Source of the DNA: Pomphorhynchus laevis
Taxonomy: Eukaryota; Acanthocephala; Palaeacanthocephala; Echinorhynchida; Pomphorhynchidae
Direction: 5' to 3'
DNA: 64,000 nt
Assembly (NCBI GenBank): GCA_012934845.2
Contig: WNNJ02001917.1
Coordinates: forward strand, 1 to 64,000
The first letter of the stretch is position 1. Each line of letters begins with the position of its first letter. The notes beneath the pieces were generated by a model. It made no database searches, was not told the origin of the DNA, and saw nothing but the letters and a program-made list of their open reading frames with translations. Positions 36,380-47,769 of the stretch are shown piece after piece. A program made the translations under genes and the position numbers.

Positions 36380-38784
36380 AACTACAAACGAGTAAACAAT
36401 CCAACGATCAAACTATACAACAGTAATTTCGACAACTCAAAGATTTATCATCGCGTTTCGAGTTTCAAGCAGTTAAGTTGAAAATTTATCTAAGAATGTA
36501 TTAACTGCCTTAATCAACAGACTGTCGTCAAAAATTATGAGTAAATCGGAAAGTGAGTATACGACGGAGCGATCAAAGCATTCTACGTCGTCAAACAGAA
36601 ACTTCAATATGGAACAAGGAACAAGTACAATTTAAGATTTAAATATTAATTCCGTCAACGAGGTAAGTGATTTGTTATGCCAATTTAAAGCTGACTCGGG
36701 AGTGCTTCCCCCATTCCTAAATTATCAAACTTGTGCATAATAAATGCTCTGAAACCGATCGAAAGGCACAAATTATTTCCCACTTTCCTGAGAGAATTCG
36801 TGGGAAAATTTAATAATAGAATTTTATTCAATTCTGTTAAGACGCTTGAAAATGCAATAAGAATTTCCTTCGCTAATGGCAGCGTTATGAAGGAGTATAA
36901 CGAGTATTTTTCAAACAATTTAGCCCATCTGAGATCGATTACACTCAAACCTATACAATGTTCCTTAAAAATTTCGAATTTTCCCTCTTTTTTGTCTGAA
37001 GATGATCTAACTATGTTACAAAAATCCTATTGCCTCCACTCTGTCAGGCAAGTTATAGGAAAGCTGGGAGACCCCCTCCCTGTAGCTTTCTGTAAGGCAG
37101 ATATCGATAACGGATTGCTTCTGTCTAAGTCCGCTTCTAACCCTTTTTTAGGGTTCAACCTTCGCTTTACTTTAATTGAGGAAGACAATCTAACATATCC
37201 TCATTGTAATAATTGCCATGGATGGGGCCATTGGGGATCCTCCTGTAGTAAAATAAAGACTTGCGGTGTTTGTGCCTCAGACGCATGTTCTAGTATGTGT
37301 AAGGGCGAGATATGCTTAGCTCCTCCCTCCTGCCTTAACTGCGGGGGTAAACACCCTGCTTGGTCCCGACGATGTAATCATTTCCGGGAATACCGACAGT
37401 TGTTTGCTAAAAAACGGCTAATAAACCCTTCTCTGCAGCTGCTCATCCGGTGGATCGAATGTCAAATTCTGATATAATTCTTCTTCTGGACAATACTAAA
37501 AAGACGTTAATGTCACAATTTCAAGCGATGTTGACTCCTCTGATCTCGGCACTCGTGGGGGCGGACTCTGCCCCAATTCCTGCTGAATGTAAAAAACCCC
37601 AATCCAAGAAGAGGGGGCTTCCGCAAATAAAGTTCCACCGCTTAAAATTGGAAAGCTTCTTAATAACATGAACATGGTTGGCGCCTCGCTGGGAAATGAA
37701 GATATTGCCCAGGGAGCTATGGCCCTGGATGGAGCTAGTGGCAAGGGGGTAACTTCCTTGCACCTAGCTCTGTCTAGGCTGGCTGCTCCTGTCTAACTGA
37801 TCTGTCACAATGGTGAATAAACCCGAGCCTTTTTCACTGAATATTCTTCAGTGGAATTCGGGAGGTGCTTCCGCCCTTAGACTTTTATCTGGTAGAGATG
37901 CAGATGTTATAGTCCTTCAGGAGACGCGGTCTATCCGTCTCCCCCAGGACATTACTCGATTTTTCCCAAAGCACACATATTCCCACTATACTCCGTACAT
38001 AACCCCACCCCACTTCTCTTCATCTCAAGGACTCTTAACCCTAGTTAAATGCTCCTTAAGGTCTTCCCTCATATTAAATTACTCTTGTCCAGCCCTCTCC
38101 TGTCTAGTAGTGTCACTCGTTAAGAACGGTAAACGCCTCAGTATAGCCAATGTCTACATACGTCCAGGGGAGATTCACAAGAACCGCGACCTCCTGGACG
38201 GTATTATTGATAGCGGCTATGACATGATACTTGGAGACTTCAACGACAGAACTGGTCGTTGGATCAACGCGTCAATTCGCAGAGCTAGGAACGGTTATCT
38301 TATTCACAAACCACCGACCCCCACCTTTCATTGCACATCAACAAATTCAATCCTCGACATTTTACTGCTTTATTCAAGGTGGTTGCTTAAACCTCTCTGT
38401 ACGGAGCAGTCGCGCCAACAATTGTCCATCTCTCATGACCTAATTCGCTGGATAATTGAGGAAGATTCATTGCTTCGAAGGAGGTTTCACTTTGATCCGA
38501 TCAGAGTAGCCTTCTTCCAGGCGGCTATTTGACTCTTTCCCCGAATAGGAAATCTGAGTCTGACCGAATTTAATACCTACCTATCTTCGCAAGCTACCGC
38601 GATTCTATCGACCACCTATAAAGGTCGTATATACAATCCCACTCCGACGAAACTCAAGGTCCTAGCAAAATTACTGAACCTCCCTAATCACTCTGCTTCC
38701 GCCAAACAGGCCCTCTCGAATGAATACTGGAGCACTAGATACAGGTTCCAGCTGAGTAGGGATAGGACGAGTATCGCTCGCCTT
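36380..38784 (+). mobile_element. LINE with zinc-knuckle ORF1 and AP endonuclease, 3' cut
   Basis: Jockey/I-type layout. A short start MSKSESEYTTERSK (36538) is followed in another frame by ORF1 (about 36731-37477) with a C-x2-C-x4-H-x4-C knuckle (CNNCHGWGHWGSSC) and two further Cys/His clusters ending CLNCGGKHPAWSRRC. ORF2 starts at ATG 37810. Its endonuclease has NILQWNSGG (11-19), VLQET (35-39), ANVYIRPGE (113-121), LGDFN (141-145), SILDILL (180-186) and ISHD (207-210). The copy stops where the transposase begins (about 38785), before any RT. ORF1's first part has frame breaks; the endonuclease is open for 240 codons. Confidence 0.8.
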
Positions 38785-39335
38785 AATAGATTGATTTTTC
38801 TTGACGAATCTGGGTTTAATCTACATTTGCATCAGAAAATGGGGTATTCGCCAAAAAATACGAAGTGTTTTATAAATGTCCCAAATTCGAAAGGTGTAAA
38901 TGTTTCACTGCTGTGTGCTATAACAACTTCTGATGTTTTCGCACATAAAACCAAAATCGGAAGTTTTAAATCTATTGATATTATAGAATTCATTTCTTCA
39001 AAGTTTCCACCGTTAGAAAGCAACAACAGGAAATATTTAATAATGGACAACGCATCCATACACAAGTCAGCCGAGTTTCGCGAAGCGTTTAACAGGAAAA
39101 ACTACATACTTATGTTCTTACCTCCGTACTCTCCTCAGCTCAATCCTATTGAGGAATTCTTTGCATGTCTAAAAGCAAGAGTCAAACAACGACCCGCATC
39201 TACCAATCCTCAAATGCTTATTGGTGTAATTAATGACATAGTTACAAATGATAACTTCATAATGACTGGATACTTTGAACATATGAGAAGATGGGTTTTA
39301 CAAGCAATTGTACATGCTGATTTTATTTAAATTAA
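38785..39335 (+). mobile_element. Tc1/mariner-IS630-like transposase fragment
   Basis: DDE-family catalytic domain of 180 codons (38791-39330), intact in frame: IFLDESGFNLH (first D), LIMDNASIHKS (second D), LPPYSPQLNPIEEFF (third acid). Spacing between second D and E is 34, so DD34E. The N-terminal helix-turn-helix part is absent, because the frame joins directly to LINE sequence, so this is a 5'-truncated copy or one whose left half was lost. No terminal inverted repeats were found, but a 22-bp tandem array follows it. Confidence 0.85.
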
Positions 39336-39414
39336 ATACCTTTTTATATTTTTAGTTTTAAAATTATATTATGGTTATTCGTAAAAAATAACATGAACCA
39401 AAGCAACCTGAAGG

Positions 39415-39612
39415 AGGAGTCTATAATAATGCAAATAGGGGTCTATAATAATGCAAATAGGGGTCTATAATAATGCAAAAAGGGGTCTATAATAATGCAA
39501 ATAGGGGTCCATAATAATGCAAAAAGGGTTCTATAATAATGCAAATAGGGGTATATAATAATGCAAAAAGGGGTCTATAATAATGCAAAAAGAGGTCTAT
39601 AATAATGAAATA
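39415..39612. repeat. 22-bp minisatellite, nine copies
   Basis: Consensus GGGGTCTATAATAATGCAAA plus (T/A)A, nine near-identical head-to-tail copies, right after the transposase and directly before the second LINE copy. Alternating ...CAAATA and ...CAAAAA forms suggest partial higher-order (44-bp) expansion. Confidence 0.9.
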
Positions 39613-40850
39613 CTCTGTATCTGGTAGAGATACACATGTTATATTCCTTCAGGAGACGCGGTCTATCCGTCTAACCTATGGCATTACTCGATTTATCCCA
39701 AAGCATATCTGCACACACTTAATCCGTACATAAGCCATCATCACTTCTCCTCATCTCAAGGTCTTTAAATCCTAGTTAAATGCTCCTTGATGACATATGT
39801 CTTATTGAACTTCTCATATCCAGCCGTGTCTTGTTTAGTTATAGCATTTGTCAAGAACGGTAAACGCATCAGCCTAGCCAATATATACATCCGACTGGGG
39901 GAGATTCACAAAAACGGGGACCCTCTGAACCGTATTTTAGTTATAGCACTTGTCAAGAATGGTAAACGCATCAGCCTAGACAATATATACATCCGGCCGG
40001 GGAGATTAACAAGAACCGTGACATCCTAGACCGTATTTTAGGTAGTAGCTACGACATGTTACTCTGTGACTTGAACGACTTGAATTAAGACAGCACTGCG
40101 CATAGCCTGGATCGACTATCTTATACATAAACCACCTACCCCTGTCTTTTATTGCTCAACAACAAACTCACTCCTCGAAAACTCACAAACTCACAACTGA
40201 CCACATCTTATGGCCTAATACGCTGACGGCTATACGAAATTCCGTTGCTTAGAAGATGGTTTCATTTTGATCCCATCAAAAGGTCTTCTTTCAGGCAGCT
40301 ATCCAACTCTTCCCCAAGATAGGGAATGAGAGCCTGACCGAATTTGATTCTTACCTCTCATCGCAAACCGTGTTCCTTTAACTACCTATAAAGGTCACAT
40401 TTACAATGCCACTAACAAAGCTAAAAGTCTTAGCAAAAATGATACACCTTCCCAATCTCTCAGCTTCCTTCATTCAGGTTCTCTCAAATGAATACTGGAG
40501 TACTAGAAACAGGCTCCAGCTGAGTAAGAACGGGGCGAGTATTACCCGTCTTAGTTTCTCTTAGGCTTCCTTTTGGAAGATATTCAAGAATAAATTTGTC
40601 TGCTAGCGACGGAGATCATCGGGGAGGATTGGTAGCGTTGGCCTTAATATATTTTTGGAGGAGTCACTATCCTTACATAATTATGGAGCCGCTCAATCCC
40701 CCAACCAATCCTGCCTTGGGGTGACTTCAGGAGCAGAGACTTATCCGTTACGAATATCCTTAATTCCTAAGGCCCACTACCGGGCACCTACAAATCCGTC
40801 GTTCCACTCTCTTCTCTGATTTGTCAGCTTTTGCAGCCGATCAAAGAAGA
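39613..40850 (+). mobile_element. Second, decayed copy of the zinc-knuckle LINE
   Basis: Aligns to 37890-38780 of the first copy from TCTGGTAGAGAT onward (same endonuclease, VKNGKRISLANIYIR), then runs past that copy's truncation point into the linker before the RT (SLIPKAHYR near 40765). An internal duplication of about 110 bp repeats the VKNGKRIS block (39841-39880 and 39948-39990). Many breaks; older than the first copy. Confidence 0.75.
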
Positions 40851-40859
40851 TAAGTGATC

Positions 40860-43100
40860 GTAGCAATGCTGCCAAAACTTATATCATTAAAAAACTATAA
40901 GTAAAGAGGATATGTCTTATACATGTTTTGAAGGCGATGTTTGACTGATTCATTTTAAGCGAATGCCATTTGATGGTGAATGCCATCACAATTTATATTC
41001 AATATACGCTTGCTTGGACGATATTATTATATACGGTAAAGATAAAGACAATTGAAGAACATGGCTTAACTCTATAATCTACATATATCGAAATCTAAAT
41101 CTAAGTTTCGCCAGAATGAAACATCATTTATCGGACATATCGGGAGTAACAATTGTATACGCACTGGCTCAACTCGACTGACGACTTCTGTTGATTTTCC
41201 TAATCCTACCTGTTTACGACAAATGAGGGGACTTTTGGGATTCTTATTATATTATTCATAATGGATTCGTAACTTTTAGCAACGAATACGATCTATAGTT
41301 AAATGAGACCTTTCCGAATTCCAAATCCGTAAGTACATATATTACTGTTTTGAAGAATGAGATACCATCTTCTGCGCTGGCTACTTACGATTCTAAAATG
41401 CCTTTAATATTGGAGATTGATGCTTCGGATCATGTTTAAGAGCAGTATTGAATTAAAATAGAAAGCCACTTGTGTTCTATTCTAAGTCAATCAAAATTCA
41501 ATTAAGAACGCTTCGTATATCGAAAAGAAAACTATGGCGATAGTAGAAAGTCTCGGTCATTGGAAACATTATTTACTTTCCAAGTTTACACTAATAACCG
41601 ATCAACGAAGTTTATCATATATGTTTGATGGTAAAAGAGTGAATAAAATCAAAAACGAAAAAGTTGTGAGATGGAGATTGGAGTTGGCGCTGGGTTCTTT
41701 TGATATAATATATGGAAATGGATCTAAAAGTTTTGTCGTAGACACGCTTTCGCGTTCACCGGTGACTGCATCAATTACAACGCATAATGAAGACCTCAAA
41801 AAATTGCTGTCAACTTTGTCATGCTAGAATTACTCTGTTGTTACATTTCGTGCAATCAAAAAATCTGCATTTTTCAACTATTACGTGCGTTAAGTTGCCA
41901 ATGAATATCGAGCATGTTATAAACTGAAGCCCTTATTCTTCAAAACTCCGACCGGCAAACTAATAAAAGCAACACGCGCTTTTAAACATGGATTTCTAAG
42001 GATATTTGCAGTCACGCTCAGAAAATCATTATTTATTAACGATAGTTGAATATTCGAGATTTTTTTAATTATCCATGTAACGACGTTTAGCAAAGACTTA
42101 CTGGTGATTTCCAAAAATTCTTCGCAGTTTGGTACTCCGTATATTCATTCTGACAGATTTGGAACATATAACGTTTTGTGGAAAAATGTCTAACTTACAA
42201 TCGATGATTTAGAGCTACCCATAAAACATTGGAAATAAGTACTCGATCAAGTTTTGCATTGTCAGCGATCTTCGTTCTGTTCCAGCAATGGCCGAACTCC
42301 GCATAACCGACTTTTGCCGTTCCCTCGTCGATCCACAAATGATGTCGCTTTACTACATGTGTTATTAAATCCCGGACAAGTATATACTCGAAAAGATGTA
42401 GTCAACAATAAATATAACAACCTTGCTGAAGTTGATAAAGCTTTATGGAAATGAGCATTATGCACATATTTGAAGGCCAGATGGAAAACAATATACTATA
42501 TCGACAAACAAATTAGCAAACGATTCGATAGTTCGGATTACAACAGATCTAGACATGCATGAAATTAATACTGCTAATGATATTAACCGTGACGATTCTG
42601 AAGTCAAAATTTGGATGCTTCTGATCCTGCTAATAACAAATCAACAGATGAGCTCAAAAGGCATTCATGTGAAGTGAAAATAGATGTAACCAAGAGCATG
42701 TCATTTTGCTAAAAAATCACTCATTAGTTAGAAACGAATTTGAAGAAGGAACACCTCATAAAAGAATTAAAATTCCTAACAAGTATCAGGATTATCACAC
42801 GGGGTGGACCACCAAAAGATCGCAAACAGACCACCAAAAGAGCGCGCAGGCTCATAAGGGGCATCACAATATGTAAAAAAGGGGATATAAAGAAAGTAAA
42901 AAAGACAGTCAAAGAAAAATTGAGAGCGCGTCTATATTGTTATTCAACAATATAGAGTCCTCCGATTAGTGGCCATCACAATTTCCATTGGGAGGTTGTT
43001 CCACATGTAAATTCACTACTTTTATAATAATGATATTCATTGTTCGTAGAAAATCCTTATTCTTAGTATCTTTGCTATTTCACGTGGTATGTAATCAGTT
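40860..43100 (+). mobile_element. Right part of old Ty3/Gypsy fossil (pol remnants, LTR-like end)
   Basis: RT-like remnants (about 40900-41250), RNase H with LITDQRSLSYMFDGK (about 41590-41640), VDTLSRSP (about 41740) and a trace of integrase (about 41900-42480). The end region near 42995-43095 resembles the leader at 31.9-32.2 kb. Best read as the other half of the Gypsy element whose gag starts at 32.19 kb. Ancient and heavily broken. Confidence 0.6.
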
Positions 43101-43249
43101 GCATTTTTTCAGTATTTCTGTCAGTTTTTTTTTCAGTTTTTCAGTATTTCTGTCAGAAATACTGAAACTATGTATTATTGGTTACGACTTTACTATTATT
43201 TTTTCTTATTTTCAAACAAGTTTGATGAATTATTAATTCTTAAAAAAGG

Positions 43250-43600
43250 GAGAAGTTTGCATCCCAAGATGCTTACACTTTAAAATGTAAACTGCTTCAC
43301 GTGATCACGTTTAAGAGACCAGGTAATGGCCAATAGCTAGGTCGCGTAGCGCGTGGAGTGAAGGTGGTAGATCTTTATAGATCTTGTTCCAGCCTGCAAC
43401 CGCCTTAAGCAGGGCAGTCCCCTGTTAGATGCTGCTGGATGGCCCGTTGTAAGTTTAGTCTGAGTCAACTAAACGAGGTGGCGACACCGAAAAAGCAACG
43501 TTAAAAATTATGACTTAAAAATTACATGTACTCAACCATATTGGAAAAATACGTAAGTACTAATGATTTCAATTTTAGATCTTTTAAATGTAATAGAAAA
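43250..43600. other. Unassigned GC-richer segment before the Penelope element
   Basis: Contains CGTGATCACG and a moderately GC-rich unit at 43290-43500 with no open frame. It could be an old SINE or LTR piece; I could not place it. Confidence 0.35.
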
Positions 43601-43607
43601 ATTGTAA

Positions 43608-46170
43608 GCTTGCGATGTTATAAATAATAATTGTATTGTAAGTAATACGACAAACAAATGTTTTTCATTAAATATTAATAATAATTGTAACTGCAATACC
43701 GCAGGTGTAGTGTATCTTATACAATGTACATGTGGATTGCAATATATAGGAAAAACATATCAAATGTTAAAAACTAGGTTTAGGCAACACATATATAATA
43801 TACAGCATAATAGTCAAACTATATTTCATAAACATATGAGATTAATAGGACATGATATTAAAAACTGTAAATTATTTATTTTAGAACATATTATTGAAGA
43901 AAACATTTCAATATTAAATCAAAAGCTATTAGAGAAAGAAGATTTTTGGATTTATCCACGCTTAATTCCATGTACCCATTAGGATTGAATGACGTGGTAC
44001 AAGGAATTGGCAGAAATAGTATAATACATAATAAACAACTATATTATAATAATCCAGTTAAACGCAAACCAAGAAGTCATGGTGATAAAAGGAATAGGAA
44101 AAATAGAGTTAAAAATATTAAATATAGAAACAGAATGGAAACAGAATGCAATTGTAAAAGTCTTAGTTTTGATAAAATAAATGAACATATATGTACCCAT
44201 AATCTAGAATTAATTGAAAATTGTGAATTAAGAAAGCTGCTATCAAAAGGGTATAAATATAGATTAAATAATAACAACGACAAAAATAAAATTTACAATT
44301 CGTTATATAATAACTTAAATGATTACTTTAGTAAGCTGATTAATAGTGAAAGCTCGAATATATCTAAGATAAAAATTTGGAAAGATTATATATTTGATAA
44401 AATTAAAAATAAAATGAAAATAACAAACAATTATAAAAGGAAAGATAAAATTAATAAAGATATGTATAAAGAACTTACTAAATTAAAGGATAACTATATA
44501 ATAACAACTATTGATAAAGCTAGTAATAACTTTGTCTTCATATGCAAAAAGCTTTATTATGATATATTAATGAAAGAGGTTAATTCTAATGATTTAAATG
44601 TAAATCCAACATATGAACGTAGTGAGTTGAGTTTAGAAACAATTATTACAAGTCACTGTTCTATAATGGATAAAAAGGGTATAAAGGTTGAATTAGATAA
44701 TAAAACTATACCTATATTATATTTGATTCCAAAATTACATAAAAATCCAATAAAACCTAGGTTCATATGTAGTGCGTTTAAATGTACATTAAAACCACTT
44801 TCTGTCTATATGAATAAAATACTTAAAGTAATTAAAGCACACTTTAAAAAATATTGCAAGGTAATCGAAATTAATACTGGTATAAAACACTATTTCAGTA
44901 TTAATTCTACAAAAGAATTTTTAGAACAGACAAAAGGAATAAATTTTCAAAATATAAATACATACGATTTTAGTACGCTTTATACAAATCTAGATTTAGT
45001 AGATATTAAAGAAGCGTTAGTAAAATTAATTAATCTTATATTCGGAAAAAGATATACATATATATGTTATAATAATTATAACGCCTATCTAACAAAAATT
45101 AAACCATCAAGTAAATATAAATATATGGATAAAATTGAATTAATAGAATCTTTAAATATTTTGATAAATCAAAATTATTTAAAAGCAGGGACATCTATAT
45201 TTAAACAAGTAAAAGGTGTTCCAAATGGGTGGTAATAGTTGCCCAATTATAGCTGACCTGTTTTTAAGCTTTATAGAATATGAATTTGTTCATAACTGTG
45301 TAAAAACTAAATCTAAACAATATAAATATATGAAATATATGTTTCGATACATTGATGATATATGTGTATTTAATTCTAATAATTTTTATTCAATTAGTGA
45401 GCACATTTATCCAGAAAGCCTTATTCTTAACAAAACCAATATTAATGATAAAGGTGTATATCTAGATATGAACATTAAATTAACATCAACTAAAACTACT
45501 ATTAATTTATATCGTAAAGATGACATATTTAAATTTACAAGCAACATATTTTTGCATGAGCATTCATGCATACTATATAATATAAAATATAATACATTTA
45601 ATAATGAAATTTTAAGAATTGCAACAATATGTAATGATATTGGCTTTCTTCAAAATCATTTAAATAATTTAATAGATACATATTTTAAAACTAGGTTACT
45701 ATATAAATATCATCAAACAGAAAATAGTAAAATATATAAATCAACACAATAATATAAAGAATAAATTTAAACTCTTAAGTGGCAAATTTTTATGGATGAA
45801 TAATAAATAATATACTTTGTATTAGAATAAGATACTAGATAGTTTTATCAGAGGAAATACATCATTAGCATGTATTTGACCCCGCTGCTATGTTGTGTAG
45901 AGGAGTTGGGGGCCGAAACCTGATAGCATAGCAGTTCCTCCTGATGACCTCTAATTCTTATTCTGATACAACATCTGTTATTTATTAGTCAATTCATAAA
46001 AATGACGTTTATTTTAAATTTAATTTTTTTTATTTTAACTTGATTTAAATTATAAAAAATCTAAAAACAATTATTAATTTTATTATTTAATTATTAAATT
46101 TTGATTTAGCATTATTATGTTTTGTTTATTTTATAATTATATTAAATACGTAGACTCAGTTAGCTGGTTT
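43608..46170 (+). mobile_element. Penelope-like element with N-terminal GIY-YIG (Naiad-like)
   Basis: Most complete copy in the window. A GIY-YIG nuclease comes first (frame open 43608-43982): Cys pairs CNC and CTC around VVYLIQ, YIGKT, RFRQH and catalytic-type EKEDFWI. The RT follows (43946-45752): DKASNNFVFI, LYLIPKLHKNPIKPRFI, motif A DFSTLYTNLD (about 44965), motif B region (about 45215-45250), catalytic YIDDICVFN (about 45350). No nuclease follows the RT. Classical Penelopes have the nuclease after the RT; the N-terminal order marks the Naiad/Chlamys-type clade. The coding part is broken in about two places. It ends with a 420-bp AT-rich terminal unit and ACGTAGACTCAGTTAGCTG (46148-46166). 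No 5' copy of the terminal unit was found, so the left end may be truncated. Confidence 0.85.
45847..45955 (+). ncRNA. Candidate structured RNA in Penelope terminal unit
   Basis: Predicted by eye: hairpin AAATACAT (45855-45862) with ATGTATTT (45870-45877); long stem CTGCTATGTT (45885-45894) with AGCATAGCAG (45925-45934); possible pseudoknot CCCC (45880-45883) with GGGG (45908-45911); outer stem ATCAGAGGAA (45847-45856) with TTCCTC-C-TGAT (45935-45945, one bulge). In other copies both inner stems keep pairing while changing sequence: A-T to G-C in the hairpin, T-A to C-G in the long stem. Role unknown. Penelope-like ends are known to carry hammerhead ribozymes, so self-cleavage is the obvious hypothesis. 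Confidence 0.6.
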
Positions 46171-46179
46171 AATTCACTC

Positions 46180-47300
46180 AAAATTTAACTTTTTATATTG
46201 TTTTATATCACAGTTTTTATGTCTACTTTTTTAAATTTACTAAAATTAATTCAAGTCAATCAACTCAGCGCATATTAATTCCAAGGTATGCTAGCATCTA
46301 ACAATATTTATTGACACTATCTAGTTTAATTAGAGAATACTTAAACATGTTTTCTTTTAAAGGAGTGAATTGATGATCAATTTCAAACAATTATGAATAA
46401 TTTAATTAATCAAATTACTAAAATTAATTCGAGTCTATATCAATTCTTCCCATATGAATTCCAAGATATGGATGCATTCAACAATATTCATTGATACTAT
46501 CTTGCTCAATGAGAGAGGCCTGTTAAAAATTTTTCTTTTGAAGCAGTGAATTGATGATCAATTTCAAACAATTAAGAATTTAATTACAAAAATGTAACTC
46601 GACAGTTTTTTGACATTTTAACTAACTTTTACAGCTGATAAGAAATTTCAATATTGTTATTCACATATGATTTTTGCATGGAAAATTTTCGGGTATTTAC
46701 GTAAAATTTTTAGTCTTGGTAAAAATGGTTTACATTGTCAGCAAATAGTAAGAATATGAAGCTAATACACCGGTTTATTATTTAAAATTTGCACAGATAT
46801 ATACCAAAAATGGTATATATCACTGCTCTTTGAATTCTTAGCTTCTAGAAACGTCACAATATTCTCTAAGGTATCATTTATATTGGGATTTTTTACTAAT
46901 AAAGACTTTATTCCGTCACTTGCTTTAAATTATTTTGTTGAATTGAACATTTCTTTCGCTAGTTTTTAAAAATATTGCAAGATCTGGAGTTGAAATATTA
47001 CACTCTAAATTCAATAAAACAGATGTTAGGTTTACTTCGTAGAGTTTGAATGCATCAGCTTGGTTTTTAAAACGGCAAATTGACCATTAAAAGGTCTTTA
47101 GCACATTAAACGCATCATTACTTGGCTAGGCGGGTTGGAAAACATGATCCTCATAGTAGTAAATATTATCCTAAAAGTAGTATCTTATAGTGGTAAAGTT
47201 TTAATTGTATTCTCTATAGGGCAATTGTGATACCCCATCATTCTATGTTCTGGTCAGAAGTTTTCTTTGTCATGATGTTAGAATTAATTGTGAAGATATT
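46180..47300. other. AT-rich DNA with diverged 178-bp direct repeat
   Basis: Two diverged copies of about 178 bp (46239-46416 and 46417-46580, sharing ACTAAAATTAATTC at the start and GAATTGATGATCAATTTCAA near the end). No gene seen in the rest. Confidence 0.65.
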
Positions 47301-47303
47301 TTC

Positions 47304-47420
47304 ATAGTCAAATTCGCACCTTCAACACACTCTTTAATCGTCGTAGTCAAATTCGCACCTCCAACACAGTCTTTAATCGTCGTAGTCAAATTCGCACCTC
47401 CAACACACTTTTTAATCGTC
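47304..47420. repeat. 39-bp tandem repeat, three copies
   Basis: AGTCAAATTCGCACC starts at 47306, 47345 and 47384; units nearly identical. Confidence 0.9.
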
Positions 47421-47765
47421 TGAGGTTTGCTATGCAAATTATCAGTTGTTCTAATCGAGACCGAAGTTGTTACTGATCGTCATGTTAGAAACTTTTTATC
47501 AACTTTTTTTATTCTTTCTGTGTATAATACAATAATGAATATTTAAAATTTATTGATGACAATATTTTATTAAATTATATTCCTGTATTTAAAATGAAAA
47601 GTTATTTAATTAATGCACAACTCACCAGCTGTGCATAAGACCTTACAAGTCACGCTTTCGAGTGCTTATGTTTTAATTGATTTTTGGTTGATTTTTCTCT
47701 TGTAAGTTTGTAAACGATGTCGTAGAAAACAAAAACTGATTGTAATCCGTCCGCTGATCAACTTA
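47421..47765. other. AT-rich gap, nothing recognised
   Basis: No coding or structural signal. Confidence 0.5.
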
Positions 47766-47769
47766 AAAA

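Noticed and set aside
39415-39612. CRISPR-like array
   Set aside because: The 22-bp units abut with no spacers and lie in animal transposon DNA; a minisatellite explains it.
45840-45960. Canonical type I hammerhead ribozyme
   Set aside because: CTGATGA is not followed by a short stem and GAAA on either strand. Only a strained type II reading is possible, so it is kept as a question and not as a call.
45753-46170. Calling the Penelope terminal unit an LTR
   Set aside because: It lacks TG...CA ends and is found only downstream of the RT here; Penelope-like terminal repeats are a different structure.
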